Made by a program: the position numbers and the translations under genes. A stretch of DNA of 64,000 bases from NCBI GenBank assembly GCA_026874595.1, contig CM049315.1, positions 74,784,401 through 74,848,400 of the forward strand, read 5' to 3'. The notes below the pieces were generated by a model, which had not been told where the DNA came from, made no database searches, and was given only the letters and a program-made list of their open reading frames with translations. Every line of letters starts with the position of its first letter. Positions within the stretch are counted from its first letter, which is position 1. Shown here piece by piece: positions 11,915 to 23,428 of this stretch. This DNA is from Sipunculus nudus. Taxonomy: Eukaryota; Annelida; Sipuncula; Golfingiida; Sipunculidae.

Positions 11915-13023
11915 TTTTTTAACTCGCCTGACTATCAGTCATCTGAGCTATAGTCATGGTCCTTTGTCTGTTGTCTGTTCGTCCATTAATTTAAAGGGGC
12001 ACTTTTTGAAACAGTTGAACCTATGAATGCAAATTCAACATAGAGTTAGATGTCCCTAAGTTCTCCTATCAAACCTGAAACTGGGTCACAGAGAAATTAA
12101 GGAAAAATAGCTGTTTTCCAGTAAAAACCTATTGTTACACTTCAAAACTGCCCACTATGAAAACTGCTGTTGTTAATATATTCATATTTAATATAACCTT
12201 TCCTGCATATATATCCTATGTACATACCTGTGAAATTAGGTCAATATTGTGTAAATCTTTGAAGTCATGGGCCCAAACATAATGCACTTAGTCAAAAATT
12301 AGGAAATATATTTACTCCCTTTAACATGATAATTTGTTGAGCTAGAGAGCTTATTTCAAGCATATATCTGTATTCAACTAAGTTTTAATTGTATACCAGA
12401 AATTTGATCAAAAGTTTGTAAATATTGAAAGTTGTTAGCAAAAATGTAAAATTATTACCTTAAATTTTCCCCAGCTTTGACTATTGCACATTTTTTTCTG
12501 TATATACATTTGCTTTTCTTTTCATATGATGGACAGATAAGGTTTTAAGCTAACAAAATCTGAATTTGAAAGGAATTGGTGAAAAATCATTTGGCATTTA
12601 TTCAAGTTTCATACACCATGTCAAGTGTTGTTTACATCAAGCCAACCCAGTCCAGTGGTCTGCAACACTGAGAGATGCAGCCCTCAGCTATGTTAGGTGA
12701 CTGCTTCACTTCAGGCATCTCCCTTAACTGAGCTTAGCTAGGATTCCCTAATAAACGAAATGTGTATTATTATGCTTAAGCTCATGTCCATTATTCTTTA
12801 ATTGCACGGTTTTGTATATTTCCAGTGGGTATATTTACATGCACATACAGTCACTTTGTTGAAATACTGAAACTTTTACAAATATGTATTTGTGATCTCG
12901 AGAGGCCCTTGCATCCTTCATGTAGTCCATAAAAGTACATATACAACACAGCCACAAGGATTTTAAACAAATATTCTCCGAATCAATTTCAGCTGACTGT
13001 CGTGACCAACAGGTCCCTTGTTT
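11915..13023 (+). mobile_element. Hairpin-ended dispersed element, family A copy 4
   Basis: TTTTTTAACTCGCCTGACTA then TCAGTCATCTGAGCTATAG at the start and CAGCTGACTGTCGTGACCAA, CAGGTCCCTTGTTT at the end. It is more diverged than copies 1 and 3 and lacks some interior sequence. Confidence 0.6.
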
Positions 13024-13105
13024 AAATGAGTCCCTCTTTTTTTGAGGAAAATTACGCAAATTACTCTTTTTTTCACTTTTTTTTAGCAGCACTCTTGTCT
13101 TTCAT
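13021..13105 (-). repeat. Short dispersed repeat family H, copy
   Basis: Read on the minus strand it has AAGAGTGCTGCTAAA, AAAGAGTAATTTGCGTAATT and TTCCTC, shared with 35490-35612 and 47195-47305 on the plus strand. It is low-complexity A-rich with GAGT repeats. Confidence 0.35.
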
Positions 13106-13452
13106 TTTTTTCTGTGCAAGAATTTCAAGATATACTATTTCTCCCCTGCTATAACAGTCCAGGAAAATGAAGAATGGAACACTTTGCAATTTTTGTGTGT
13201 AAATATCCAACACGTCACAACATGTGGGAAATGCCCTTTTGCCAATCAGTCTTTGATAAAAAATGTTGTTAAAATAGTCGCTTATTTCCTTTTTTTTTTT
13301 AATCTGTATTTCAAAGGCTACGCTTTTTTACCAAAGCACTTGCTCGTTTTCAGTCATTAACTTATGGCAGGTCTGACATCCAAGCCATATAGTTTTCATA
13401 TAGTCATGAAATGTTTGGCTTTCATTTTGCTTATTACCTTAACGTGGTGCAG

Positions 13453-13483
13453 ATTTTTATACGGTATGGTTCATGTTTATTGA
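13453..13483 (+). CDS. EMC6: EMC6 last coding exon
   Basis: After aacgtggtgcag, the bases A-TTT-TTA-TAC-GGT-ATG-GTT-CAT-GTT-TAT-TGA complete the split Thr codon and give FLYGMVHVY then stop. This matches the highly conserved EMC6 C-terminus. The visible protein totals 100 residues. The coding part of the gene covers more than 13.2 kb for a protein of about 110 residues, almost all of it repeat-filled intron. Confidence 0.95.
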
Positions 13484-13913
13484 TCAGAATTCTGAAGGTC
13501 ACCACAAGCTTATCAGGACCGTATATGGATTATTTGAGAAAGAACTGGTCACTGTTCTATCAGAGAGTGAGGCGTGATGATGACCAGGAAGAATTAATGA
13601 AAAGACTTAGTTAAACATCTCATCTCAACTCACTGGTATATGTGAGTGAATGTATAAAAGTCGAACAGATACACTATGAAGGTTAAAATCTTATACCGAT
13701 ATAGCAGACGAAGGGTTACTTTTATTGTAAGACAGCAGAATATTGATCTGTTGTTAAAAGATTTAGGCACGTATTGGATAATTATACTTTTGATAATTCG
13801 ATTTGGATGGTGCAGTTTCAGATTTTATGTATGAATATGAATAAATATGAATTTTCAGTAAAAAAATCATGAGTAGTTTTGTATACTGAAATTTTAAAAT
13901 AATAATAAATAAA
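13484..13913 (+). other. EMC6 3' untranslated region with polyadenylation signals
   Basis: No acceptable reading frame follows the stop. AATAAA hexamers occur at 13840-13845, 13904-13909 and 13908-13913; any could end the transcript. Choice of site is not decidable from sequence. A further AATAAA lies near 14430. Confidence 0.5.
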
Positions 13914-15250
13914 AATTAAGTTAAATAATTTGTAATATAGAACATGATGGGAATGTGCTACCATGTATATTATGAAATAGTCCTGGTTTATTACATGAGG
14001 CTATAAATGATCTTTGTAAATTCTGTACATGTATGAAAGATTGACTTTAAGCCAGTTATGCAAGAACATCTTGAGTGTAGGTGTATGTATATTTGTACAT
14101 TTATCTCACGTGCGTGTTTATATTGAAAGGTGTTCATGTACAGATGAATTAAATGATAACACATGCTAATGGTGTTGATTTATTACTTTCGTTCTTTGAG
14201 GGCAATGAGAGACTATGCAAACAGTTTTTATTTATATGATTTCAACAGATTTACTTGCAATAATTATATAGGAAAAAAAGACCGCCACCACTCTGTGGTG
14301 GGTGCGGGCCGACTGTTGGAAATTGCGCACAATGACAAGAATATCGCGCGGTTTTTCTGTGCAAATCATGTTTGCCTTTTCTACTTGGTCAGATTAGTCA
14401 TCCAGCTATACTGGAGGACCATGACGTGAAATAAATCGGTAATTAACAAATAATAAACGGTATACACATTCTCTCAGTATGTGAACTAAATGGTATCGCG
14501 CTACAGGAAGCACCCTTAAAGGGACATAATCAGGAGCTAAATTATGGCTATCCTTTCACACTATCAGTTCTGTTTTGCCTTATACAAATTTTCCAGCAAA
14601 ACCGTCCCAATACACGGTCTCGTTTCCTCGCATACGGCTGTTTAACACCATGTTATGGTTCTGCGTGTTGGTTAGACTGGCCCAGTCAATGAAATGGCTC
14701 TGACAGAGATATCAAACGGCTCTTACTGTGTCGCACTTAGTGCCGGTACTGCTACCACGAGGCAGCTTGCATAACTAATAAATACACTCTGACCTTCTCT
14801 ATTTCATCGACTGGTAAACTTGGGCCGTTCCGGACAGTCAGCGCCACACATCACCGCCTCGCTGAACTAAGGTCTTTCCCAGTGACATAAGGAGTAATTA
14901 TAGTGGTCTTTCCCAGAATCTTTTTCAAAACCAACATTGTTTATTCAGTAACCGGCCTTTCTGGGCTTCCAGCTTGATATATATATATATGTGTAATATT
15001 CCCCTTTTATCAGTTTTAATATGTTTAGGTCCTCGGCTATTTGAGTACGGCAAGATTTTTAACACTACATATAACCCTCAGCCTCCGTGAGTCACCGTTT
15101 ATCAGACCATTGCTAATCGCAGCAATCCAGTTTTAAAATGTGTCTCCAGCTCGGCCAATCAGCATGAGATATTCAGGTCCACACGCGACGAACGCAGTCC
15201 CGATTGACTGAAACGATCACGACGTTCAGCGTGTGTGCATTCACAGGAGG
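13914..15250. other. Intergenic sequence, no gene recognised
   Basis: No convincing exon. It contains a short hairpin CCACCAC-TCT-GTGGTGG at about 14286 and a short TA run near 14978. From about 14580 to 15750 the sequence is richer in GC and CG dinucleotides than its surroundings. Confidence 0.5.
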
Positions 15251-15254
15251 CCAG

Positions 15255-15335
15255 GCGGCCTGATATGCAAATCCGAGGGAATCGTCAGGAGCCTGGTGAC
15301 GCCCTAATATGCAAATATCAGGGATTCACCTACGG
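15255..15335 (+). promoter_or_regulatory. Paired octamer (ATGCAAAT) motif
   Basis: ATATGCAAAT occurs twice (octamers at 15265-15272 and 15309-15316, 44 bp apart), each followed by a similar AGGGA-TC block, so the unit looks duplicated. ATGCAAAT is the POU/octamer consensus. The surrounding 15.1-15.7 kb is GC-richer. A regulatory role is inference; no promoter direction can be assigned. Confidence 0.3.
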
Positions 15336-15820
15336 ACTTAACAGGGCTTTAGTGATAAGAGCTAGAACCGAGTTACGCCGCGTCTATCGGTACATGGAAT
15401 CGTGTTTCATTTGAAGCATTTAAGCAGTAAACATCAATACAATAAAGCCCAGGCAGGGCTACGTGCTGGTAAACACAGTCTGTTTACCATAACAAGGCCG
15501 CGTGACCAGAGTTCCGATTAAGAGGGGCAACACGCTGTTTTTTTCAGCCAGCAGAAACATGAATACATTTTTTTGTGCCAAGTCAGACCGGGCATCTCCT
15601 GATTGACACGTGTTTTGGCTTATCGTTGCACACGTCCCCACGCGCAGTGTTTATGTTGACACCTGTCATCGCGCCCGGTCCACTGTTTTTAACATTTGTG
15701 TACAGGAGAAAGCAAACGGTTTCAGGCATTCGTGTTAACTCAACATGCGTTATAGGTGATTGGGCCCCTTAAAGCACTTTGACTCATTGCCCTTGTTAAA
15801 GTAAAGGTAGAATTCTGTAT

Positions 15821-15832
15821 CCCCCCCCCCCC
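15821..15832 (+). repeat. Poly-C tract (12 C)
   Basis: Uninterrupted run of 12 C in intergenic DNA. Confidence 0.9.
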
Positions 15833-16084
15833 ATCTCTTTGTTTGAAAACGGTGCTGGAGATACAGAAAGTAAGGCATAAACTAACATATGATAGGCGAT
15901 TACCTTGTGCATAAAAGTAGAATAAAATTTGAAAAAAAATGGCGTAAAATTCTTAACAAAACTTCTGAAAGTTGGTGGGAGGCCTGCCTTCCACCTGAGC
16001 TCATTCTACTCTTATCAAAACGAACCACTTCCATTGTATGACTAGTCTCTCCTGACAAACTACAAATTCAAAACACTGTACACA

Positions 16085-16240
16085 GTTCAAGGAAACACTT
16101 TCTGTTTACATTGCACATACGCATGCTTACAAAATATTATTTATTCCTTGAATTCCTTGCCACAACAAAACGTGGATTTAATTTGCCTCGAAATAATTCT
16201 TATCCAGCATTTTAACGGACTACATAACCCTCTTTCCTAG
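16085..16240 (+). repeat. Dispersed repeat, copy 2 (partner at 970-1125)
   Basis: Same order of blocks as 970-1125: CTTACAAAATATTATTTATT, CCTTGCCACAACAAAA, AATTTGCCTCGAAATAATTC, TTATCCAGCAT. Confidence 0.55.
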
Positions 16241-16379
16241 GTTAATACCTTAGCCCAAGTGTATTGTTGGGAAAGGATGTCTTCACCTATTTCCTAACTA
16301 GTGATTTCCTTACTAGCAAGGCCTAGCAGATGCGCTCGCCTTTTCGTTTTGTTTATATCCAGGTTTTTATAACGTGGGG

Positions 16380-16690
16380 CACCCAAACGCAGTAAACAAT
16401 TAAGGACATCTGGCGGCAAGTCAGATGAACCAGTCGTGACAAGATTTGCAAATGGTCACCTTTTCAACTTGGCACCTATGCAGCCAACCACCTTAGGTAA
16501 CATGGTTCTCCGTTTGTCAGCTTTTCTGTGTTTACAAATAGCTTGTGGATAAACGGCCTCCTACATTCGATAGAAGATTTTCTTAACAGGAATTACCTAC
16601 AGTTCCTCGATACATACACAGCTAGAGTAAGCCAGAAATCACATTAGAAAGTACAGGTGAATAGTTGGCCCTAAGGAATTTATTCTATGA
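16380..16690 (+). repeat. Dispersed repeat family E, copy
   Basis: Shares with 63050-63380: AAGGACATCT-GCGGCAA, TGCAA-TGGT-ACCTTTT, ATG-A-CCAACCA, GTTTGTCA, TAACAGGAAT-ACCTACAGTTC and CAGAAATCACAT. Both copies are on the plus strand. No coding capacity is seen. Confidence 0.55.
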
Positions 16691-17193
16691 TTTATCCGAA
16701 CAATTACAGACTGTTAATTCGGACAATTACAATGTCCATTAAATGTTCGAACAATTACAGACAATTACAGGTAGACGTTAAGCTTCAGGTGGGAGGATGA
16801 TGTTTTAATCTTCTGTAAGCAAATATACATCGTGTTTCCTTTTAATTAATACTTCAGGATATTCGTATGACGTAACCAGTATTAAATAAAACCAAGAACC
16901 CACCGCCACAAAATCAGAAGAATTTATTGAATGTTGAAACAAACTTACATCAAAACAATTATGGAATAACATACCAGGTTTGTGGATAGAAGTGCGGGAC
17001 GGATATGTCGGGCTTAATCCAGGTGAAAAAGTGGTCAACTTACAATACAAATATTCCAAACCTCGCTAATATATACCCGGCAGTTGCGCTAGATAAGATG
17101 CATGGAACAATTGGATAATTATATATTAAATTACATAAAGCGCTGTACGCGGGGTACAGATACATTTATTCTAGCGATAGAAAGAATACTCAG

Positions 17194-17293
17194 GTCCCGT
17201 TAATTTTATCCGAGTATTTGAGTCCGTGGGCCCATTAATTTTAACCAAGTATTCTAGTCCCATTGATTTTAACAAAGTATTCGAGTCGGTAAT
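17194..17293 (+). repeat. Short tandem repeat of about 33 bp, three diverged units
   Basis: Three successive units follow the pattern CCC-TTAATTTTA-CC-AGTATT-GAGTC. The second and third differ from the first by several substitutions and small length changes. Confidence 0.6.
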
Positions 17294-17838
17294 CAGAAAT
17301 ACTGATTGAGGCCTGCATTTTCGAACTTTAAGTTTTTAATTACGTCTGCGTTAATTATATACATAGATAAATTGTTTTTTTTTTTATACCTAGCGTGTCC
17401 TTCCTAATTGATGTGCCACAAAACCCCATAACACGCCTTACCACCTTAAAGAAACCCCTTTAAAGGACCTAAATTTCCCCCAATTTCTAGTTTTAAATGT
17501 TTAAATCTTTCCCTGCAGAGTGTCTCCAAGATAACAAGAACTCGCTTCCGGGTTGGCTGATACCCTTCAAGCACTCGAATCAAAATTGCAACCCGTTTTC
17601 AGCACTTGTATAAAATGATCGTCCGCGATGACCTAAACGTTGCAGAATTCGTTTGGTGTTTAACATGCAGCCATGATGAAAGAATATGTCATTAGGATGT
17701 AGATTTCTAGTTTTATCAATGAAATATTTGATTTATGAATATACAAAATTTTCTACTGAAGAAGAAGCAGTAATAGATAAATTGTTCCGTCACATTTATG
17801 AACGGCGATATTAAAATCATTTTGTGTTTGTTTACGGA

Positions 17839-17991
17839 ATGAGCAGTGGATCTCTTCAGGTATGGAAAGAATACAAGGCATTTTTAGAACCGCCCAGCGC
17901 AGAGGGTGGAAGCTTACATGTTGGCTATCAAAGTCTTGGAGTGGTTATATGTAATGAAAAGTTATTCTGGAGAAAGTCGGCATTTAAGTAA
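17839..17991 (+). other. Unrecognised short ORF, 50 codons
   Basis: ATG to TAA, beginning MSSGSLQVWKEYKAFLEPPS. The residue mix looks protein-like, and an AATAAA hexamer overlaps the stop (17991-17996). No family is recognised. A 50-codon ORF is expected by chance in DNA this size, so this is only a candidate small protein or exon. Confidence 0.15.
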
Positions 17992-18064
17992 ATAAAATAT
18001 TCTCTTATTATACAGGACTTAACATTTTATCATACTAACAGCAGGCAAAAATAGTCATTATACT

Positions 18065-18223
18065 ATGTCTAACAAAGTGAATACACTTCCATATAAAACA
18101 TCTTTTTCAGAATACAATCCGGTTGCGGGTAGTGCGTCTCTTGTTCGCCATCAGCAGATGTGGACAAGCCTTACACGTAGTGACACCTATCGGCCGGAAA
18201 ATGAGGTACCGCTTATTGCGTGA
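18065..18223 (+). other. Unrecognised short ORF, 52 codons
   Basis: ATG to TGA, beginning MSNKVNTLPYKTSFSEYNPV and ending in RPENEVPLIA. A possible 3' splice site (catctttttcag) falls inside, so the part from 18111 could instead be a terminal exon. It is 74 bases after the previous ORF on the same strand. No family is recognised, and chance is a fair explanation. Confidence 0.15.
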
Positions 18224-19091
18224 ACGTTCTGAGCAGTTAGCAGGAAATCTGACCTTAGCTCTGCTGCCTGGGAAGATGTGACGTAGTCGTTATATTAATT
18301 CTAATCTTAATACATCTTCAAACCATACAAACTTTCACACCTTGTACGTTGTATGAAGCGAACCGTTATGTTCACCGTGTAAGCTAATGATGAAAGGAAA
18401 TCTGGTTTATTCATTCTTGTTTACAAAGTACCGCGAAATATACCTTTTCCACGAACATGCGCAGTGCCTTATGCATCTTTTTTGATAATATGACCCGGAA
18501 TTGCTGGTTTTATAAAGTGAAACCAGATACAAGTCAGGTGCTCTGATGGGAAACTCGCGGTTGAACATAAGGTGGGCTTACATTTTTTTTATCTACATGA
18601 CCCGAACTATCAGTCCCAGTCGTCACCGCCAGGTGTCGCTAATGTTTGCCAAAATAACAATGATCTTTGTTTAAGTACAGTTTGTCATCAATAAAAATTC
18701 TTCTCAAACAAAAATTATTAAAATGGTTTCTATGTTTCACATCAGCGAGACAATAAATCTATAAAAAGGAACGGTCAGCTGTCTGACGAGTGAAGACACC
18801 AGAGGTCGCTTTTGTCGCATTTTATCTTTATATTCAACCTTAGATTGCATTCCTTCAGAGGACGTTAACTGGTGTTTCAGTTTCCTTATATTGTAGGCAG
18901 AATATGAACACTATTTCGGTAAATATGAGCAGTTTTTATAAATTATTCCAGAACCACTAGCATCGTAATTTCCAAATTAATAGCATAATTTTATTCAAAC
19001 AATGTTACTCCAATTTGGTAATAATGAGGCATGTTGAAAATATATTGTTAAAAAAAGACATTAGCAAAATTTATTAACTGACGTTTTTAAT

Positions 19092-19738
19092 AAGGGCCCA
19101 CTCGAAAATTCGAAATTGGTTTCGGTTCCGGGAAAAGCGGTTCTGTATGGTTCTGTATTTTGCATTTTAAGTAGACGGTTTCGTTTGTAATAGAAAAAAA
19201 TTGATAACATCGTGAATTATTTATTAATAATTTAAAAAAATTAATGATGAAAATTTTCTCAAAAGTTGGAGATCCATGCCTAGGCTTTTTTTTAGACCAA
19301 GTGAGAGCAATATTAATTGTGACTGGCAAATATATATTCAATAATGATGAAAATAGACTGTTTCTCCACGTGTCAGACGACTTGGAGGTACAGGATACGT
19401 GCGGCTCACCTTTAGCTATACATTGTTACAGTCGGGAATACTGAATTCAAAACACATTTAAGAAAGAATGTTTATATCTCATCATTGCTTATTTAACTCT
19501 AACTGGCATTAACAGTATCATTAATAAAATAATAAACAAAATTGCACTATTTTGGCCCACCTCCGCCATCTTGCCAGTATAATTATCGAGTGGACGGTTT
19601 TGGTGAAACCGAAACCATCTCTGGAGATGGTTTCGCAGTTTCGCCAAAACCAGTTTCAGTTTCACTATTATTAAGTTTCGCTCTTATTTGGAAGTAGCCG
19701 AAACCGAAACCAGTTTCGAATTTTCGAGTTCGCCCTTA
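19092..19738. mobile_element. MITE-like element with 40-bp terminal inverted repeats
   Basis: The left end TAAGGGCCCACTCGAAAATT, CGAAATTGGTTTCGG recurs as reverse complement at the right end, which finishes TTTTCGAGTTCGCCCTTA. The right third is packed with GAAACCGAAACC-like repeats in both orientations (19595-19715). There is no transposase. The TAA/TTA at the outer edges may be part of the repeat or of a target duplication; this cannot be settled here. AAGATGGCGGAGG on the minus strand near 19567 resembles a YY1 site. Confidence 0.65.
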
Positions 19739-19847
19739 GTTTTCCGATCGAATGTTCTGGAGGAAATTTTTTTATTTTTCTTCCGGGATCGTCTGCTACA
19801 GGGCTCTCTTTGGCGCGGAACCGTGTTCGATTCTCTGCCTTGTTCTC

Positions 19848-19871
19848 GGGGGGGGGGGGGGGGGGGGGGGG
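19848..19871 (+). repeat. Poly-G tract (24 G)
   Basis: Uninterrupted G run. Gly-rich and Pro-rich ORFs across it on the two strands are artefacts. Confidence 0.95.
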
Positions 19872-19989
19872 CGGAGACTTAAATTTGCGGAACAATTTGG
19901 TATTCTTACGGTAATGTCTGCGTTAGAGTTGGCGCAAAATTCGGCTTCTCTGGGTTTGAATTTTCAATCGAATGCGCCTAAGTAATTAT

Positions 19990-20880
19990 TAGCTCGGCTT
20001 CTAACAATATACAAAGTGTGAAAGATGTAAAAAATCCGACCAGATACAGAAATCCTCTGTTGAATAAATCTCCATCCTCTACACAAATATAGGTGATAAT
20101 ATCGCAACAAACAAAACAGTTTGTGACACGTCACATGTATACAACAAGACACGACCAGTGCTAACCAAATATCTAGACACTAACAGTACAAAAGTTACTC
20201 CTCTCCAAAGAGTAAAGTAACTCAATTATACGAAATCAGTCAAAGGACCACAAAACGACTCCCATCAAGGACCAGAGGGTGAACGCGGGAAAATTATACA
20301 TGTATATAAATATATACACACAGTGTACGATAAATAATCTGTGTTCAGGACGTGGGTTTAACCACTAATTTGATACCAAAAATAAGTATGTACTTCTTGT
20401 CGATTGGTGCAGCAAAAGCGGGCTGACCTCTCTGCCCGTCCGGCCTGGGGTTTCAATAAGCGCTATGCTTTCCTGCAATGAGAACCGCTCCCTTTATGAG
20501 AATATATATTCCTGACACGATACCGCAGCAATATTTATGGCCGGCATTTGCCTGCCTTGCACTGTAATCCTATCAGCGCGCGACTATTAATTAGCTGCGG
20601 GACCACAAGTGACATTAAACATGGATGATAGCCAATCAGTTTAGTTTGCAGTCGCCTGCAGATGACATCCATTTCTTTTCTTTCAGCCAATTCAATCTAT
20701 CTCATGACTGTTCCTTTTTTCTTCTCTAATTTTCTGCGATCGACAAATAAACAAGTTATTTTTTAATGCAAACTAAATATTTTTACACAATATTTTGGTC
20801 GTAAATCAATGTTTCAAAATGTCATTTGTTCCCTTTTCATTGTAAACACACCGAAACCGCCAGAATTATTCTCACTTCGT
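19990..20880. other. Intergenic sequence downstream of the otopetrin gene
   Basis: No exon recognised. The part from about 20395 to 20690 is less AT-rich and carries isolated matches to common binding sites (ATTAATTAGC near 20586, AGCCAATCAG near 20631). It may be regulatory, but the evidence is weak. Confidence 0.3.
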
Positions 20881-20884
20881 GTTT

Positions 20885-20890
20885 TTTATT
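20885..20890 (-). terminator. Candidate polyadenylation signal of the otopetrin gene
   Basis: TTTATT on the plus strand reads AATAAA on the minus strand, about 220 bases after the otopetrin stop. It is the nearest clear hexamer, giving a short 3' UTR. EMC6 ends 7.6 kb away in convergent orientation. Confidence 0.45.
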
Positions 20891-21107
20891 ATCTTTTTCT
20901 CAGTCGAGTTTCATCTCCATTACTTTGCCACATCCCAAGTTGCGTCAGCATTAGGCTCCTAGGTTGGCCAATGGAATTAGGTCAACGTCAGCTTTTGCAG
21001 TCTCCAGTCATATGCAAGCGTTGTGTGACGCAGCACTGAGTGCGTGTCCGAGAATTGGCCCAGTATCGCGAGAAATCACGAGAAGAATATACAGGGAGCT
21101 TTGGCGT

Positions 21108-22003
21108 TTAAAGATCCCGCATGTCCCTGTTTCTGATGACATAAGCATAGATCCAGATTTCGGAGAGACAGATGGACGAATGAAAACGGAAAAATATCAT
21201 GAGCGGCACACAAATGTGCGAGATTATGCTCCAAGGAAGATACCCGTAATAGGCCACGTGAAGTGAACTGGTCTCCACTTTCTTTACCTCAAATACGTTT
21301 ACAACCCACAGTGAGAGGTTGCATAATAACAGAAAGGTCACCAGCGCACGGCCCGGTTTACGATAGACGTGATCGTCTGAGTCCGCGCACCTGCGCAGTC
21401 CGTCCAGCACAAAAATAGTCTGAACTGACGCTTCAGTCAGAGCCATTAGTGACGCGCATAACGAGAGCACACTCACGTGACCGAGATCTTTGACGGTAGC
21501 AGACGACGAGATTATGACAAACATGTCGTACACGCACAAGCCCACTAATCCAATTACAAGAAGCGATCCATTAAAGGTGTCGACCTCGTCTAGGTTAAAA
21601 AGCAGCTGATGTAAACGGATAAAGCCGACCACCACCACCGTGCAAGCCACGAGCAGCAGTCCCATTTCAAGTACATAAAAGATGACTGCGGCAGTGGAGC
21701 CACGGGCAAGTTTCTCATCAAAGATGAAATAGCTGCTGATAGCAATTAGCGTCATGACGGACACAAAGAGTCCCAGGAAAAAGCCTTTGTTGGCTTTGTG
21801 GCAATCTGTCGTAGCGATGGGAAGTTCCCCCGGCTGTTCAGGGATTCCCTTGATGACGCGGCCGACGTTTTTGTAGATGCGATAAACAACGGCCGCGGCG
21901 ATGACGCTGTACTCTATAGCACACGGGTACAAGTAGGGGGCAGCACTGCGGGCCAGGGTGTCAAGTTCATAACATCGGCGGGAGGGTTGGTCCGCGGGTG
22001 CAT
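21108..22003 (-). CDS. Otopetrin proton channel, last coding exon
   Basis: 298 codons including the TAA stop at 21108-21110, after the acceptor tctctttcag. Otopetrins are dimeric proton-selective channels of 12 membrane helices in two homologous six-helix halves; they carry acid-driven proton currents into cells. This exon holds residues 241-537 of the visible protein: PYLYPCAIEYSVIAAAVVYR (the family PYLYPF-x-IEY signature), then several hydrophobic helices, and near the end KPGRALVTFLLLCNLSLWVV and IFFRFHSSICLSEIW, which match the family C-terminal block. The C-terminus ends soon after that helix with NRDMRDL. The first base pair of codon Asp240 comes from the previous exon (phase 1). Which otopetrin paralogue this is cannot be told, so no gene symbol is given. 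Confidence 0.96.
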
Positions 22004-22145
22004 CTGAAAGAGAAATGTTACCGACGACAGTTTTACAAATATGCAACTTTAGTTAATCAAGTTATTATTTGCCCTTTAGGGTTATTTTATAAATTTTAAC
22101 CAACTTGATCCAAATATGGCATGGCATAACCAAGACTATATACTA

Positions 22146-22146
<1 letters not shown>

Positions 22147-22218
<72 letters not shown>

Positions 22219-22219
22219 C
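22147..22219 (+). repeat. (TA)n microsatellite
   Basis: Roughly 36 TA repeats with one TT interruption near the end, in the otopetrin last intron. A Tyr-Ile ORF over it is an artefact. Confidence 0.95.
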
Positions 22220-22615
22220 CGAATCTGAAAGAAGCAAGATAATTGAACAACCTGTCAGTCAAATATTTAAGGACATCAGGATCACCGTTTGGATTAATAC
22301 ATAAAACTTTAATGAGGAGAGAGAAACTGTTTTCTCATTAAGAAAGAAACGCATATAAATTAGATGGAAGTATGGTTCACCCTTTAGCTTCCCATTGCCC
22401 CCCTCTGCTGTACGTGCGAGTGGTTTCCGATAAGAATATGTACCGACTCCTGTTTTCAGTAATATGAGGATTTTTTATGCTATTTTTGTCTAATATTCTG
22501 TATAATGGTTGCATCAAAAATGTATAACTAAAGTTGATGTACCTGTTGTAACTTTATTGTTTATTGTAGTGTGTATGTACTTAGTATTAAGTATGAACAT
22601 CTGTCGTAAGGTTAC

Positions 22616-22769
22616 CTGTAGTGTTTTCTGAGGGGAGGTATTTGGAGGAGCTGTGCTGATAATCGTCGGCCGTCTCAGACACTACAGTCAACGCCCACAC
22701 ACACAGGTTGGTTGCCACGATATGCATCAGACCAAACCGCACCATCGCCTTGTGCTTGTTGATGACGAT
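22616..22769 (-). CDS. Otopetrin, internal exon
   Basis: 154 nt between ttatttccag and gtaacc, phase 0 in and phase 1 out. It codes residues 189-239, opening IVINKHKAMVRFGLMHIVAT then NLCVWALTVVSETADD. K-H-x-x-x-x-RFGLMH-x-x-ATNLC-W is a strong otopetrin signature (end of the fourth helix into the fifth), followed by the polar loop DDYQHSSSKYLPSENTT before the PYLYP helix. Exon ends join the neighbours in frame with no gap in the family alignment. Confidence 0.96.
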
Positions 22770-23115
22770 CTGGAAATAACAAAAGTACAGTCAAGTCCAC
22801 TTAATGTCATATCGGTTAATAGAAAATCCCGTTTATTGTCAAAAATCACATGTATATGATGTGTACCTCCAGGGGCATCAATTCACTATGGGTGAGGGTA
22901 TATACCACCACAACCCCATTTTGACAAGGGGGATGATAAATGTAATCATTCCTCCTGCTATTCAGAGAGTAAAATTTATGAATTTATTAATAATTGGAAT
23001 GCATTGAATTTGTTTCGTTTCTGCCTTTCTGGTTGACCGTATTTTTTAATCTTATACTTGGTTGTATTTTCTGAAGTATATTAAAGTTCATAGGCGTATA
23101 TATGATGTATTTTCC

Positions 23116-23117
<2 letters not shown>

Positions 23118-23149
<32 letters not shown>
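23118..23149 (+). repeat. (TA)n microsatellite
   Basis: About 15 TA repeats in the otopetrin intron between 22769 and 24625. The rest of that intron up to 24010 has no recognised feature apart from the GA run at 23429. Confidence 0.95.
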
Positions 23150-23151
<2 letters not shown>

Positions 23152-23424
23152 GAGAAATGAGATATTTTTGATATTCTTATTTCGTATAGATTTACAAAAA
23201 TGTTGCTCCAACCTACCCTTTGAGTCAACCCCACCCCCTCACTCTTGAAGATAAACTGACGCCACTGAATACCTTATCTCTGTATATATAAGACTCTTTG
23301 AAGATCTATTTTGGTTGGTCTGTACAATGAATTTTTCAACGTAAAATTAGCTAGTTAGCTTCGACTCTTGTTAAAACAATCTACACTGGGAGATGCAAGA
23401 ATATGAAACCACTAAATCTGAAAT

Positions 23425-23428
<4 letters not shown>

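Noticed and set aside
19671-19985. Gly-rich and Pro-rich ORFs
   Set aside because: They are produced by the 24-G run and the right end of a MITE-like element.
20964-21266. 100-codon plus-strand ORF
   Set aside because: Overlaps the antisense of the otopetrin last exon for most of its length and resembles no family.
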